A stretch of 64,000 bases of DNA from DATAOG01 sp963782885 (GTDB lineage Bacteria; Pseudomonadota; Alphaproteobacteria; Geminicoccales; Geminicoccaceae). The position numbers and the translations under genes were made by a program. The number at the start of each line of letters is the position of its first letter. Position 1 is the stretch's first letter. Shown one piece after another: positions 1 to 8,645 of the stretch. The stretch is taken from positions 105,698-169,697 of the forward strand of contig CAWALL010000009.1 of the NCBI GenBank assembly GCA_963782885.1, in the 5' to 3' direction. The notes beneath the pieces were generated by a model. The model worked only from the letters and a program-made list of their open reading frames with translations. It ran no database searches and had not been told where the DNA came from.

Positions 1-3
1 GCG

Positions 4-2307
4 ATGAACAGGAATGTTCCCGCCCGCAGCGGCTGGGAAATCGGCGACGCCCGGTTCCGCGAGATCGGCTACCCGAGCGTGCCGACGATGGCCGATACCG
101 GCGAGATCGATCTGCATAGCTTTCTTCGCACGATTTATCGGCGGAAATGGATGCTGATCTCGACCATGGCGGTTGCGATGGGCGCAACCATGGTCTGGCT
201 CTCGCAGGCCACCCATTACTATGACGCGGACGTCCTGATCGTCGTCGAGACCCGCCCGTCGAGCATCGTCAGGGTCGACGAGAAGGTGCAGGACGTCATC
301 AGCGACGGCGCGAAGGTCAACACCGAAGTGGCGGTGCTCGAGTCCCGTGGCCTGGCGGCCCGCGTCATCCGCGACCTGAAACTCGATCGCGATCCCGAAT
401 TCGCCGAGGCGGCGGACGCGGAGGATGACCCGGGTGCAGGCGGTGCGCCTGACGGAACCATGACCGGAGGCTTTCAGGAGAAAGTTCTCGCCGAGGTCGT
501 GGCTGGAGCCCTGGACAGCGTCCGTTCCTTCCTCGCCGCCGCATGGGCCGGGGCCCGAGGCCATAACGGGCTGACCGCTCAGGAGGCGGCGCGCGAGGAA
601 CAGGAGAGCGCTCGGGTGCTGGAGGTGAGCGAACGCCGGGATTCGGCCGCCCTGCTCGACCGATTTCTGAAGCGTCTCACGGTCGAGCCCGAGGAGGGGT
701 CGCGCCTGATCCGGATCGGGTTCACCTCGACCGATCCGAGCAAGGCGGCGCTGATCGCCAACACGCTGGTCGACGAGTACATGAAGAGCCAGCTCGAGAC
801 GAAGACCGAAGGCGCGCGGCACGCCGCGGAATGGCTGGCCGATCGCCTGTCCGAACTGGGCAATACGGTGCGCTCGCTCGAGCAGAACGTTCAGCAGCAG
901 CGCACCGAGGCCGGCAGCAATAGCCTCGACATCGTCTCGCAGCGCCTGGCCCAGATCAATCTGCAGCTGATTGCCGCCCACGCTGCCGCGGCGGCGTCGC
1001 AGGCGCGGTACGAGCAGGTCCGGTCGGTCGTCCAGAGCGGCGGTAACCTGGATGCGCTGCCCGAGATCATCAACTCCCCGGTGGTCCAGGCGCTTCGAGC
1101 CAAGCACACGGAGCTCGTCGCCAATCTTTCCGAGCGCCGGACCATCTATGGAGAGAACCACCCGCAGATTCTCTCGCTGCGCGCCGAGATCGCACAGATC
1201 GAGCGGCAGCTGAGCCGCAACACCGCCGACATCCTGGCGGGCCTGCGCAACCAGATGGAATCCGACAAGATCCACGAAGCGAGCTTTCGCCGCGACCTCG
1301 ACGCGGTCAGCGAAGAGATGGCTCATCTGAAGGAGTCCGACGCCGCGGTCGCCCAAGTGGCGCAGAAACTGCAGGTCAATCAAGGCCTCTATCGAAACCT
1401 GCTCGAGCGCTACACCGAGGCGGTGGCCCTGCGGGACAACCAGCAGCCCGATGCCCGCATCATTTCGCCGGCCCAGATCCCGCTGCAGCCGTCTTTTCCG
1501 AACATCCCGCGCGTGATCACGCTGGCGTTCGTGGGTTCGACCTCGCTGGCTGTGTTCCTGCTGGTCATCGCCGAACGCCTGCGCCAGAAGCTCGACACCG
1601 TGGACAGCGTCGAGCGCCACGTCGGCCTTCAGATCCTCGGCGCCATCCCGGAACTGCCCCGGCTGCGGCGTCTGGCGTCGAACCCGGCGGGGTACTTACA
1701 GCGCCAGCCGCTGTCGGAGTTCGGTGGCGCGTTCCAGCGGCTCCGGGCGCTCCTCAACCTTGGCAAGAGCCGCGAGATGCCGCGCACGCTGCTGGTCACG
1801 TCCGGCTCGGCGGGCGAAGGCAAGACGACCGTCGCCCTGTGCCTCGGGATCGCCAGCGCGCTTTCCGGACAGAACGTTCTGCTCGTCGACTGCAACTTCG
1901 CGCGACCGCGCGTCCATCGGATGGTCAACGTCAAGAACACGACGGGGCTGACCGACGTCCTGCGCGGCATCGCGCCCCTCGAGGCCACGATCACCCGGGC
2001 CGCGGAATATCAGCTGTCGATCTTGACCATCGGCAGCTCACCCGAGGGCGCGATCGATCTTTTGAATTCCGGCAGGATCCAAGCCCTGCTGGACGAGCTC
2101 AAGAGCATCTTCGACGTCATCATCCTGGACTCGGCGCCGGTCCACGAGGTGTCCAACGCCTTGACCCTCGGATGTCTTGCCGAAAAGACGATCCTTGTGA
2201 CCCGTCGCGAATGGACGAGGCACCGCGACGCCTCTTACGCGGCCAAGCAGCTGCAGCTGTCGGGGGCGGACCTCGCCGGGGTCGTGTTCAATCGGGCCGA
2301 AGCCTGA
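4..2307 (+). CDS. Polysaccharide chain-length determinant / tyrosine autokinase (Wzc/ExoP type)
   Basis: This 767-aa inner-membrane protein should control chain length and export of an exopolysaccharide. A Wzz-type N-terminus has a membrane helix near residues 50-67, then a long periplasmic coiled-coil rich region, then a second helix near 503-523. The cytoplasmic C-terminus is a BY-kinase domain: Walker A GSAGEGKTT at about 601-609, Walker A' LLVDCNFARP near 625 and Walker B VIILDSAP near 706. The protein stops shortly after the kinase core and lacks the tyrosine-rich tail normally autophosphorylated in this family, so either phosphorylation is absent or another site is used. An internal ATG at 88 could also be the start. 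It precedes the UDP-glucuronate decarboxylase gene on the same strand. Family assignment is firm; the polymer is unknown. Confidence 0.9.
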   Translation: MNRNVPARSGWEIGDARFREIGYPSVPTMADTGEIDLHSFLRTIYRRKWMLISTMAVAMGATMVWLSQATHYYDADVLIVVETRPSSIVRVDEKVQDVISDGAKVNTEVAVLESRGLAARVIRDLKLDRDPEFAEAADAEDDPGAGGAPDGTMTGGFQEKVLAEVVAGALDSVRSFLAAAWAGARGHNGLTAQEAAREEQESARVLEVSERRDSAALLDRFLKRLTVEPEEGSRLIRIGFTSTDPSKAALIANTLVDEYMKSQLETKTEGARHAAEWLADRLSELGNTVRSLEQNVQQQRTEAGSNSLDIVSQRLAQINLQLIAAHAAAAASQARYEQVRSVVQSGGNLDALPEIINSPVVQALRAKHTELVANLSERRTIYGENHPQILSLRAEIAQIERQLSRNTADILAGLRNQMESDKIHEASFRRDLDAVSEEMAHLKESDAAVAQVAQKLQVNQGLYRNLLERYTEAVALRDNQQPDARIISPAQIPLQPSFPNIPRVITLAFVGSTSLAVFLLVIAERLRQKLDTVDSVERHVGLQILGAIPELPRLRRLASNPAGYLQRQPLSEFGGAFQRLRALLNLGKSREMPRTLLVTSGSAGEGKTTVALCLGIASALSGQNVLLVDCNFARPRVHRMVNVKNTTGLTDVLRGIAPLEATITRAAEYQLSILTIGSSPEGAIDLLNSGRIQALLDELKSIFDVIILDSAPVHEVSNALTLGCLAEKTILVTRREWTRHRDASYAAKQLQLSGADLAGVVFNRAEA

Positions 2308-2502
2308 GATGCGGACCAACGCCTGGCCGACGCCGCCGGCCGCCGGCCGCCGAGATCGCGAGCTTACGGCTCACGCAGGCCGGTGCCGTCGGTACCCGGC
2401 GAAGTGCTGACGGCTACCGACCTCGAGAGCCGGCCACTGAACGACGCGACTTGCCGGAATTCGGAAGATCGGTCAATTAACTTGGAGCGGGAGCCTTGAT
2501 TG

Positions 2503-3459
2503 ATGGTTACGAAATTCTCGAGCCCGGAACGGATTCTGGTGACGGGCGGCGCTGGATTTCTCGGCTCGCATCTTTGCGAACGATTGCTCGCCGAAGGTCA
2601 CGAGGTGCTTTGCGTCGATAATTTTTACACGAGCCGGCGCAGCAACATCGGCCATCTGCTGACCTCACCGCGATTCGAGTTCATGCGGCACGACGTGACG
2701 TTTCCGCTGTACGTCGAGGTCGGCGAGATCTACAATCTGGCATGCCCGGCGTCGCCGATTCACTACCAGCGCGACCCGGTTCAGACCACCAAGACCAGCG
2801 TCATGGGTGCGATCAACATGCTGGGGCTGGCCAAGCGGACCGGCGCCAAAGTGCTCCAGTCATCCACCAGCGAGGTCTATGGCGACCCGACCGAACACCC
2901 GCAACGGGAAAGCTACCGGGGCAACGTCAATTTCCTCGGCCCGCGGGCGTGCTATGACGAAGGCAAGCGCTGCGCCGAAACTCTGTTTTTCGACTATCGG
3001 CGGCAGCTGAATTTGCGAATCAAAGTCGCCCGCATCTTCAATACCTATGGGCCTCGCATGCACCCCGACGATGGCCGCGTGGTCTCGAACTTCATCGTGC
3101 AGGCGCTGAAGAACGAGCCCCTCGTCGTCTCGGGGGACGGCAGCCAGACGCGCTCGTTCTGTTACGTCGACGACCTCATCGAAGGCCTGATCCGACTGAT
3201 GGGGACGTCGGACGAGACGACCGGCCCCGTCAACCTCGGCAACACGGAAGAGGTGCCGGTGCGCGAGCTCGCCGAGATGGTCATCCGGCTGACGGGCTCG
3301 CGCTCCCAGATCACCTACCAGCCGCTGCCGGTCGACGATCCGCTGCAACGCTGTCCCGATCTCTCGCGCGCCAGGGAGCTGCTCGATTACGCGCCCAGGG
3401 TCCCGCTCGCCGACGGTCTGGAGTGGACCATCCAGCACTTCAAGGAACGTTTTCTCTAA
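2503..3459 (+). CDS. UDP-glucuronic acid decarboxylase (UDP-xylose synthase family SDR)
   Basis: This extended short-chain dehydrogenase (318 aa) is expected to oxidise and decarboxylate UDP-glucuronate to UDP-xylose with bound NAD. The Rossmann motif TGGAGFLG lies near residues 14-21, the family block NLACPASPIHYQ follows, and the catalytic YDEGK (Tyr near 151) is present. The ATG at 2503 is chosen over the overlapping TTG at 2500 because GGGAG lies 9 nt upstream of it. It would supply UDP-pentose to the glycosyltransferases of this locus. The IS1380-family element begins one base after its TAA stop, and the target-site duplication includes the stop codon, so the protein is unaltered. A 4-keto-pentose product cannot be excluded. 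Confidence 0.9.
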   Translation: MVTKFSSPERILVTGGAGFLGSHLCERLLAEGHEVLCVDNFYTSRRSNIGHLLTSPRFEFMRHDVTFPLYVEVGEIYNLACPASPIHYQRDPVQTTKTSVMGAINMLGLAKRTGAKVLQSSTSEVYGDPTEHPQRESYRGNVNFLGPRACYDEGKRCAETLFFDYRRQLNLRIKVARIFNTYGPRMHPDDGRVVSNFIVQALKNEPLVVSGDGSQTRSFCYVDDLIEGLIRLMGTSDETTGPVNLGNTEEVPVRELAEMVIRLTGSRSQITYQPLPVDDPLQRCPDLSRARELLDYAPRVPLADGLEWTIQHFKERFL

Positions 3460-3460
3460 C

Positions 3461-3476
3461 CCGGATTTCTCAAACC
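3461..3476 (+). repeat. IS1380 left terminal inverted repeat
   Basis: This sequence is CCGGATTTCTCAAACC. Its exact reverse complement is at 5086-5101. It begins two bases after the stop codon of the upstream decarboxylase gene. Confidence 0.93.
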
Positions 3477-3553
3477 AGAGCGTGCATCGGGGCTCTGGAT
3501 CGGCGATAACTCTTCTGTGACAAAGGCTTAACGCGACGCAGAGGAGCTCCCCG

Positions 3554-4936
3554 ATGCCGACAGAGTGTAACCGCGACCTGTTCGGATTTGAAGCCGTCGA
3601 AGGACGCCAGGTGGTGGCCGCGTTCGACGGCGGGCAGGTGACCTCGGACGCCGGGGCGCTGCTGCTCGGGGCCGTGAACCGGGCGATCGGTCTGATGGGG
3701 CGTCTGGCCCGCTGTTTCGCCGACGGACGCATGCAGGAACTGGTCGAGCACGGTGTCGAGACCATGCTGATGCAGCGCATCTGCGGCATCGCGCTGGGCT
3801 ACGAGGACCTGGTCGACCACGACGAGCTGCGCCATGATCCGGTGCTGGCGACCCTGGCCGGCAAGCTCGAGGCGCGGCGCAAGGACTGCGCGCCGCTGGC
3901 CGGCAAGAGCACCTTGAACCGGTTCGAGCATGCGCCGGCCGCGGCGCTCGACCGCTATCACAGGATCGGCCACGACCCGCGGGCGATCGAACAGCTGTTC
4001 GTCGCTCTGTTCCTGGAGGCGCATGCGAGGCCGCCCGAGCGGATCATCCTCGATCTCGATGCCACGGACGACCCGCTCCACGGCCACCAGGAAGGGCGCT
4101 TCTTCCATGGCTACTACGACTGCCACTGCTATCTGCCGCTGTACGTCTTCTGCGGCCGCCACCTGCTGGCCGCCAAGCTCAGGCGCTCGAACATCGACGC
4201 GTCGGCCGGAGCCAAGGACGAGATCACACGCATCGTCGCCCAGATTCGTGAGAGCTGGCCTAGGGTCGAGATCCTGCTGCGGGCGGACTCTGGCTTCGCC
4301 CGCGACGAGTTGATGAGCTGGTGTGAAGACAACGGCGTCGACTACGTCTTCGGCCTCGCCCGCAACCCTCGCCTGCTGGCCGAGATCGACGGAGCCCTCG
4401 CGGCCGCCGAGGCCGAGCATGCCGCAACCGGCCAGCCGGCTCGGCAATTCGACGACTTCACCTATGCCACCCGGGACAGCTGGAGCTGCGAACGGCGGGT
4501 CGTGGCCAAGGCCGAGCATCTGGCCAAGGGCTCCAACCCGCGCTTCGTGGTCACCTCGCTGCCGCCGTCGGTGATCGACGGCCAAAGCCTCTACGAGCAG
4601 ATCTACTGTGCCCGCGGCGAGATGGAAAACCGGATCAAGGAGCAGCAGCTTGATCTGTTCGCCGATCGTACGTCAGCAGCGACGATACGGGCCAATCAGC
4701 TCAGGCTTTGGTTCGCCTCGTTCGCCTACGTGCTGCTGGAGGCGCTGCGCCGAATTGGCCTCCGCCATAGCCAGTTCGCCAACGCCACCTGCGGCACGAT
4801 CCGCCTGAAGCTCTTGAAGATCGGCGCCCTGGTCCGGGTCAGCGTGCGTCGGATCAAGGTCGCCATGGCCTCGGCTTGCCCCTACCAGGACGAGTACCGC
4901 CTCGCCTACCTGTACGTGAAGCGCGCCGCCTTCTGA
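3554..4936 (+). CDS. IS1380-family DDE transposase
   Basis: This 460-aa protein catalyses transposition of the surrounding element. The N-terminus has the family-typical block GGQVTSDAGALLLG. Acidic segments follow in the order expected for an RNase-H fold DDE enzyme: DLDATDD near residue 170, RADSGFARDEL near 245, and a C-terminal CARGEMENRIKEQQLDLF block with the Y-x2-R-G-E-x-E-N signature. The length is normal for the family, with no frameshift or stop, so it may still be active. It lies on the same strand as the upstream polysaccharide genes and could affect downstream expression, although the next genes are on the other strand. Confidence 0.95.
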   Translation: MPTECNRDLFGFEAVEGRQVVAAFDGGQVTSDAGALLLGAVNRAIGLMGRLARCFADGRMQELVEHGVETMLMQRICGIALGYEDLVDHDELRHDPVLATLAGKLEARRKDCAPLAGKSTLNRFEHAPAAALDRYHRIGHDPRAIEQLFVALFLEAHARPPERIILDLDATDDPLHGHQEGRFFHGYYDCHCYLPLYVFCGRHLLAAKLRRSNIDASAGAKDEITRIVAQIRESWPRVEILLRADSGFARDELMSWCEDNGVDYVFGLARNPRLLAEIDGALAAAEAEHAATGQPARQFDDFTYATRDSWSCERRVVAKAEHLAKGSNPRFVVTSLPPSVIDGQSLYEQIYCARGEMENRIKEQQLDLFADRTSAATIRANQLRLWFASFAYVLLEALRRIGLRHSQFANATCGTIRLKLLKIGALVRVSVRRIKVAMASACPYQDEYRLAYLYVKRAAF

Positions 4937-5085
4937 ACGTTCTTGCATGCCCGATAGGCGCCCCACCCGCGGGGCGTTCGCTTGCGTTCGTCCGAGAATT
5001 CGCTGTCAGGCGACCTCCACGGACGCTCACCTCAACCCGAGCCAACTTCTGCGCCGACCCCGCCACCAATCAACCCGTGCTATGG

Positions 5086-5101
5086 GGTTTGAGAAATCCG
5101 G
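5086..5101 (-). repeat. IS1380 right terminal inverted repeat
   Basis: This is the perfect 16-base reverse complement of the left repeat. It is followed by A and then CTAA, the second copy of the target duplication. Confidence 0.93.
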
Positions 5102-5106
5102 ACTAA

Positions 5107-5463
5107 GCCATCTCGGCCATAAGCTTGCTGATCGGCCGCCGGGAGCAGGACGCCCCGTGCGGCCGGAACTTTCTGCGCACGGGCCACAGGCCCCGAGGCC
5201 GAGCGCCCCGGTTCGGCTCGCCCGCCATTGAAGCTGTCGGGACGCGGGCGGCCTGCGCCGGCGAGCGGCGTGCGTCCGTCCCCGGCACGCTGCCCGCGGC
5301 CCGCGGTGGGAGCCCGGCACCATGCCGGCGGGTGCTCGCAAGCTTCCGCCAGGCCGCTCCGCTGCTGCTTCCGGTGTCGTGATCAGGGATTACGGGTGGG
5401 CGGATCGCCAGGGATCGCGATTGCCAGCGCCTGCAGACGAGCCCTGCCCTGACGCGGACCGGC
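5107..5463. other. Non-coding gap between IS element and pyruvyltransferase-like gene
   Basis: This 357-bp stretch lies between the IS right flank and the stop of the minus-strand pyruvyltransferase-like gene. The short open frames crossing it have no recognisable motif. It is probably the convergent 3' region of the two original genes. No clear terminator was seen. Confidence 0.5.
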
Positions 5464-6729
5464 TCAGGTGGCCGGGTCCGGCGCATCCAAGGGGTTGGCG
5501 CATCGTACCGCGCCCGGGTCGCCGAAGATCAGGGCGGCAAGAAGGTCTTCCTGCTCCCGCAGTCTGCTCTCGAAGCGGGTGCCCGCGCGCAGCACCTGGT
5601 CTTCCAGGGCATATCGATCCGAGATCATTTGCATGGTCTGCGTCTCGAGCTGCGCGACGTCCAGCTGCTCGATGCTCTGGCAGTAGTCGGCCAGTCCCAT
5701 CTCGGCCAGGAGCGCATCGTTCTTCTCGGCGTAGCCGATCGAGATCGTGGGTTTGCCGATCCTCAACGCACAGACGACGTTGTGATATCGCGTGGCGACG
5801 ACGAGGTCGGTGTCGGCCATCTGCTGCATGACGTCGTGGAGCGTCTGCGCCGGCGTAAATGCCACGGCGTCTGCGCTCTCGGGTCTCCGCGTGCGCACGG
5901 CTCGCAGCAGATCGTCGACCGCGCGTCGATCGGCCTTGTCGCCCATCAGAACGCGCACGCGATGGCCGCGATCGAGCAGCCAGAGCACGAAGCTGGTCAT
6001 CTTCTCAAGGTAGCCGGCGTAGATCACGCCGCCACGGTTGGCATCGTTGCGCCAGCCGTAATACGACATGACCCCGAGGCCGACTGTGAGCGACCGGCCT
6101 CCCAGCCGATCCGGCCGGGTCGTTGCCGGGGCGGGAAGTCGAAACGCGATGTCCGGATAGATCGGATCGTTGCCTACGTCGAAGCCGATGCTGTCCATGA
6201 AGGTCTTGGACACGGTGTCGCGATAGGACCGCCAGTGGGCCGCCCGGGCCGCCGCCTTCATCAGCCATCGACTGACCGGGTGCCGGATCGGTCCCGCGCC
6301 GACGCTGGCGAAGATGATCTTGACGCCCATCAGGCGCCCCAGAAGGCACCAACTCAGGACGTCATGGGGCCATCCCAGGCCGAGGGGGCTCACCGAGAAG
6401 TCGTCCAGGACCCCCATGCCGGGAATGATCAGCACCTGAACCCGGCGGAGGTGGCGAACCGCGTGGACCCACAAGGTTGCCCGTCCCGCCGCTCTTTGGA
6501 GCGGGGCCGCACGCCCCCCGGTCGATGTCCGGGCTCTGGGATAGATCGAGACCGCCTCGAGGCCGAAGGCCTGTTCCACCGCCGCGGGGTTGCCGCAGAT
6601 ACACAGCAGACGCTGTTGCGGTGCCACTCTGCGCAGGAATCGCACCATCAACTCGAGGGAGCCGTCGTTGCCGATATTACCAGTGCCAAACATCCCGAAC
6701 AGGGCAATGGCCTTCGGGGCATCGGTCAT
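5464..6729 (-). CDS. Polysaccharide pyruvyl transferase family protein
   Basis: This 421-aa cytosolic enzyme is predicted to transfer a pyruvyl ketal from phosphoenolpyruvate to a sugar residue, a common acidic decoration of exopolysaccharides. The N-terminus reads IALFGMFGTGNIGNDGSLE, the family's glycine-rich opening, and the C-terminal half has TDLVVATRYHNVVCAL, matching the R-x-H substrate-binding region. The open frame extends upstream to 6951 into the glycosyltransferase gene, but ATG at 6729 has GGAG six bases upstream and starts just where family similarity begins, so it is preferred. The glycosyltransferase lies 116 bp upstream on the same strand. Family members also include non-pyruvyl enzymes, so the donor is inferred. 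Confidence 0.85.
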   Translation of the reverse strand: MTDAPKAIALFGMFGTGNIGNDGSLELMVRFLRRVAPQQRLLCICGNPAAVEQAFGLEAVSIYPRARTSTGGRAAPLQRAAGRATLWVHAVRHLRRVQVLIIPGMGVLDDFSVSPLGLGWPHDVLSWCLLGRLMGVKIIFASVGAGPIRHPVSRWLMKAAARAAHWRSYRDTVSKTFMDSIGFDVGNDPIYPDIAFRLPAPATTRPDRLGGRSLTVGLGVMSYYGWRNDANRGGVIYAGYLEKMTSFVLWLLDRGHRVRVLMGDKADRRAVDDLLRAVRTRRPESADAVAFTPAQTLHDVMQQMADTDLVVATRYHNVVCALRIGKPTISIGYAEKNDALLAEMGLADYCQSIEQLDVAQLETQTMQMISDRYALEDQVLRAGTRFESRLREQEDLLAALIFGDPGAVRCANPLDAPDPAT

Positions 6730-6845
6730 GAACGTCTCCATCGACGCGGCTGGCCGCGATGCGCACACGGACGAAACACCTCGCTGAGTTTTCTCATGCC
6801 ATGGCAGGGCAGTGTCCGGCGCCAGGCGCGGCGGCCGCATCGAGG

Positions 6846-7772
6846 TCACCGGCGCGCCAGCGACAGTCCCCAGAAATTGTCGGGCCCGGGAATCAGCAGC
6901 CGGCGCCAGACCTCGCGCCGGCGCGCCATGCCGACCACCGTCACCATGCAATGCAGGCGCTGGTAAGTGTTGAGATCGGCAGCGAGCGTCATCCGGGTAT
7001 AGTCGCGGACCATCCGGACTTGCGGGATGCCCGCCGCTTCCTTGGTCTCGTGGCTCGCGCGCTCGCGTGTGGTCTTGTAGTGAGTGCCGCCACGGTGGAC
7101 GCGCTTGGCGAACAGCTCGTCCGGCACCTGATGGAAACGGCCTCTGAAAGCGAGCTCCGCCAGCAGCACCTTGTCGGCGCCGTAATAGTTATGGTAGAGG
7201 GTCGTCTTCAGTAGTTCTTCTCGCCGGATGACGCCGCACAACGGCAACGACCAACCCATCGGCCAGAGCACTTCCCGGAAGCGCTTCTCGGGGCTGTCCG
7301 CCGTGCCGATGTACGGCGGCGGCGGCGTCATGAGCACGTCGCCGTAATGGTCGAGGTAGCAGTTTCGCGTCCGGTCGAAGGGCAGCGAATCGCCGTTCTC
7401 ATCGATCATCCTGGTGCGGGCGTAGCTGAGAACCAGGCCCGGGTCGCGGTCGAGCGCGTCGACGCAACGCGCCAGGAACCGAGGCTCGTAGAGATCGTCG
7501 CAGGCGCCGCCGTGAAAGTAGGGCGCGTGCGCCAGCTCGACGACCCGGTTGAAGTTCAGCGCGGCCCCGATGTTGCGGGGGTTGCGGAAGTACCGGATCC
7601 GGCGGTCTGTCTCTTGATAGGCCCGGCAAATCTCCGGCGTCCGATCGGTCGAGGCATTGTCGGAAATGACGATATCGATATCCTGGAAGGTTTGCGCCAG
7701 CAGCGCCTCCAACGCTTGCGCCAGGTATTTTTCACCATTGTAAACGGGAACGCCGACTGAAACCCGGGCCAT
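6846..7772 (-). CDS. Glycosyltransferase family 2
   Basis: This 308-aa GT-A fold enzyme adds a sugar from a nucleotide donor to the growing lipid-linked repeat unit at the inner membrane face. It opens with VSVGVPVYNGEKYLAQALEALLAQTFQDIDIVISDNASTD in family-2 style, followed by an acidic pair in GACDDLYEP near residues 89-97 where the metal-binding DXD is expected. No membrane segment is evident. It is probably co-transcribed with the pyruvyltransferase-like gene downstream. Donor and acceptor cannot be read from the sequence. Confidence 0.88.
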   Translation of the reverse strand: MARVSVGVPVYNGEKYLAQALEALLAQTFQDIDIVISDNASTDRTPEICRAYQETDRRIRYFRNPRNIGAALNFNRVVELAHAPYFHGGACDDLYEPRFLARCVDALDRDPGLVLSYARTRMIDENGDSLPFDRTRNCYLDHYGDVLMTPPPPYIGTADSPEKRFREVLWPMGWSLPLCGVIRREELLKTTLYHNYYGADKVLLAELAFRGRFHQVPDELFAKRVHRGGTHYKTTRERASHETKEAAGIPQVRMVRDYTRMTLAADLNTYQRLHCMVTVVGMARRREVWRRLLIPGPDNFWGLSLARR

Positions 7773-8645
7773 GCAGGTAGTCCTTCATTACTGGCGAATG
7801 GACGTCCGCCCGCGTTCAAGTTGATGCTTGCACAGGCGTGTCCCTGACCTTAACTCCGGCGGAAGATCGGCGCAAAGGAGCAGAAGGGCTACCGCATGCG
7901 GCAACCGATCGCCGGACGGGGCGAGCTCTCCGAACTTTCGACGGCCGAAGTCCCGACCGGATCACCTCTCGCGGCCGCCTGGTCGCAACGACATCTCTGC
8001 TGAGCCTGCCGGCGACGCCGATGCGGCGCGACCGCCAATCTGGCCGAAAGGACAAACCCGGGCGAGGACGTCTGCGATCGGCTCGGCGCCATCGGGGCCA
8101 GCGGGCTGACCCGGATAGGCCGGTCGCGCAGCGCTGGTCCGGTCGAGATACCCCGTACGGGCAAGGTCCTGTTCTTGACGCCGGGAGACTCTGGCCGAAT
8201 GCGCCGCCGGGCCCTGGACCAGGCGCCGCATAATGCCATGCGAGGTGCATCGCGCCCAGCGCCGAACCTGGCAAAGCGAATTAGCGCTCGCGGAGGGTCC
8301 CAGGCTTGCAGGAACATGGTGGTGTCGGACGAGCCGGCCTGAGCTGGGGACGAGCGGACAGCGGAAACGGGCAGAGGCCGGGTCGCCGGCCAGCTTCGCC
8401 GCGGCAGGACTCGGGCCCAGTCAGGCCGACGCGCACGCTCACGCGAGCAGCCGCAGTCAGGCTCCCATGAGGTTCCGGGCGCCTGAGCGCAGCCGGGCAG
8501 CGCCAGGCCTGGCAGGTCAGCCGTGCTTCGATGCGCGTGGACTGGAGCGACCGCGCGCTGCGATCGGAATCCCCGGTCCCGGATGCCGGCGACCGGCTCC
8601 GCCGAGCGTATGGGTTTGCCCCTGATGGGTGCGATGGGATAGTTC
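7773..8645. other. Divergent intergenic region, 873 bp, no gene recognised
   Basis: The region separates the minus-strand glycosyltransferase from the plus-strand polymerase gene and must hold promoters for both. Several open frames cross it on both strands, but their translations are arginine-, alanine- and proline-rich, with no motif, as expected of random high-GC sequence. I see no convincing -10/-35 pair, hairpin or RNA gene. Its length is unusual for this compact locus, so a decayed gene or an untranslated regulatory leader is possible. Confidence 0.5.

Larger units (their letters stand above)
3460..5102 (+). mobile_element. IS1380-family insertion sequence, intact
   Basis: The element is 1,643 bp long. 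Perfect 16-bp inverted repeats, CCGGATTTCTCAAACC at 3461-3476 and its complement at 5086-5101, enclose one full-length transposase gene. CTAA at 3456-3459 and again at 5103-5106 is taken as the 4-bp target duplication; with that choice the outermost bases (C at 3460, A at 5102) do not match. Size, repeat style and a single long transposase fit the IS1380 family. A short stem, CGCCCC/GGGGCG at 4959-4976, follows the transposase gene. Confidence 0.93.

Noticed and set aside
4959..4976. Hairpin after the IS1380 transposase as a transcription terminator
   Set aside because: The stem is only six base pairs and no T-run follows. It is mentioned only in the element entry.
6730..6951. N-terminal extension of the pyruvyltransferase-like protein
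   Set aside because: It overlaps the upstream glycosyltransferase gene and lacks similarity; a good ribosome site precedes the internal ATG at 6729.
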